DNA from: Conchocele bisecta
Lineage: Eukaryota > Mollusca > Bivalvia > Lucinida > Thyasiridae
Assembly (NCBI GenBank): GCA_029237695.1
Contig: CM055272.1
Span: 32,250,791-32,314,790, forward strand
DNA: 64,000 bases
Direction: 5' to 3'
In this document: piece by piece, positions 63,130 to 64,000 of the stretch
Position numbering within the stretch: the stretch's first letter is position 1
How the letters are laid out: each line of letters starts with the position of its first letter
Position numbers and translations under genes: made by a program
The notes under the pieces: generated by a model
The model's input: the letters and a program-made list of their open reading frames with translations, nothing else
What the model was told of the DNA's origin: nothing
Databases searched by the model: none

Positions 63130-63604
63130 CATTAGGGTACTTATGTGGCTTATCACATGTTAAATATTAGCCACATAAAACGATTTTTAGCCACATAAAA
63201 CGATTTTTTAGGTGGCTAATTATAACCAACCCTATCCTTTAACAAGTCCATAACCCTGTGGGGTTAGCCACATAAGTACCCTAATGTGTGCCCGGACGGA
63301 CGGAACGGACGGACGGACGGACGGATGTTCTTACATTAGGGTACTTATGTGGCTTATCACATGTTAAATATTAGCCACATAAAACGATTTTTAGCCACAT
63401 AAGTACCCTAATGTGTGCCCGGACGGACGGACGAACGGACATTCTTACTTTCAGGTAACTATGTGGCTTATCGCATGTTAAATATTAGCCACATAAAACC
63501 ACTTTTAGCCACATAAAACGATATCTTAGGTGGCTAATTGTAACCAACCTTATCCTTTAACAAGTCCATAACCCTGTGGGGCTAGCCACATAAGTACCTG
63601 AATG
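63130..63604. repeat. Three Z palindromes alternating with ACGG arrays
   Basis: Z begins ACATTAGGGTACTTATGTGG and ends with the complement CATAAGTACCCTAATGT. Copies at 63130-63292, 63332-63414 (internally deleted) and 63446-63604 (ends diverged: TTTCAGGTAACTATGTGG) alternate with GGACGGACGG runs. Confidence 0.9.
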
Positions 63605-63610
63605 TCTGCC

Positions 63611-63757
63611 CGGACGGACGGACGGACGGACGGACGGACGGACGGACGGGACGGACGGACGGAGGAGGAGGACGGACGGTACGGACGGACGGACGGACGG
63701 ACGGGAGGACGGACGGTTGATGGAACGGACGGACGGACGGACGGACGGACGGACACC
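63611..63757. repeat. ACGG microsatellite, ~147 bp
   Basis: Long ACGG array with GGAGGAGGA and GTTGATGGA interruptions. Proline/serine-rich open frames across it on the minus strand are artefacts. Confidence 0.95.
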
Positions 63758-63811
63758 CGGACCTCATTGTGATCACTATGTCTCGCTTTCCGCAAGTGGG
63801 CTCGACAAAAA
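63758..63811. repeat. Element-end fragment after the ACGG array
   Basis: ACCTCATTGTGATCACTATG to GGGCTCGACAAAA matches 13431-13490. Confidence 0.6.
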
Positions 63812-64000
63812 ATATATTCAACCCTGAAATTAGAATATCCTGACCTGGTGCCAGGTCCATACCACACCAAAGTCACTTGGCCCTTTCCCTTTCCCCTAAA
63901 CGTAATATAATTAGTATTAATCCTACTATTTTTATAATGGGATTAACAGGATTCAACTCTCACATACAAGAAAGCCAAAGACGTATCTGAGGGCCAAACC
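63812..64000. repeat. Repeat T, third copy, cut by the window end
   Basis: ATATTCAACCCTGAAATTAG to CTGAGGGCCAAACC parallels 7412-7602. This copy is uninterrupted at the point where I is inserted in 32066-32590. Confidence 0.8.

Noticed and set aside
63550..63876. Minus-strand open frames rich in Pro, Ser, Val and Arg
   Set aside because: They read through the ACGG microsatellite; the 4-bp unit has no stop codon in these frames.

Overview
This window looks like about 64 kb of repeat-dense, AT-rich, non-genic DNA from a bivalve mollusc, probably a heterodont clam or mussel. The inference rests on three things: very dense palindromic MITEs; tandem-repeat mobile elements with ACGG microsatellites and a 3' hairpin, as described for bivalve 'pearl' elements; and tRNA-derived SINE fragments. 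I saw no host protein-coding exon, rRNA, complete functional tRNA, CRISPR array or prokaryotic feature. The only recognisable protein is a Tc1-type transposase carrying two frameshifts.

Letters used below are working names. Group 1 elements are bounded by TTAA with CCC-type ends (TTAACCC...GGGTTAA), as in piggyBac-type MITEs, and carry a central palindrome. They are A (GTGACCACTCATTTGAACC core), J (TGACAGCACTTCAGAATCA core), D (ATGTCTTGGAATTTCATT core), E (GATGAGACGGCTCG core) and C (GAGAAATTGCTTGT core). M also has TTAA edges but different ends. Group 2 elements have TA-flanked pogo-like ends: B (CAGTGGAACCTCTCTAAA) and G (CAGTCAAACCTGTG). Other palindromic families are F (GTAGCCTATTTCA ends), H (GGCTGTGACTGG ends), I (GTTTCACTAAACTT ends), K, L, N, O and P. 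Group 3 elements contain tandem repeats: R, U, V, W, Q, X, Y, Z and the array at the window start. S and T are dispersed repeats without a clear class.

Layout. 1-620 is a 162-bp tandem array ending in an ACGG/ACGT microsatellite and hairpin. 0.7-7.2 kb is a dense MITE cluster (A, B, G, SINE, E, F, D, J, C, P). 7.2-15.2 kb holds T, H with Q inside, F, R, L, M, a tetranucleotide satellite, I, J/B clusters and a poly-G/poly-C pair. 15.2-20 kb is sparser. 20-23.8 kb holds H, J, M, I and D. 23.8-25.4 and 40.6-42.2 kb hold two W elements. 26.6-27.1 kb is a foldback element. 30-35 kb holds nested U-in-J and F-in-B copies and a 164-bp palindrome (O). 35.8-38.6 kb holds tandem arrays X and Y. 42-57 kb is again MITE-rich. 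57.2-58.3 kb is U inside A. 58.6-60.5 kb is the Tc1 element inside a J MITE. 62.5-63.8 kb holds V, ACGG arrays and alternating Z palindromes.

The best candidate for something undescribed is the TTAA group. Families with unrelated central palindromes share the same outer ends and internal boxes (GTCGTCTGCT, TTATTTCTC), as if different hairpin cores had been exchanged on one backbone. A second hairpin core (GTGTAGATCCTGAT) recurs in families E, H and K, whose outer ends differ. All family names and classes are my inference from reading the sequence; no database search was possible.
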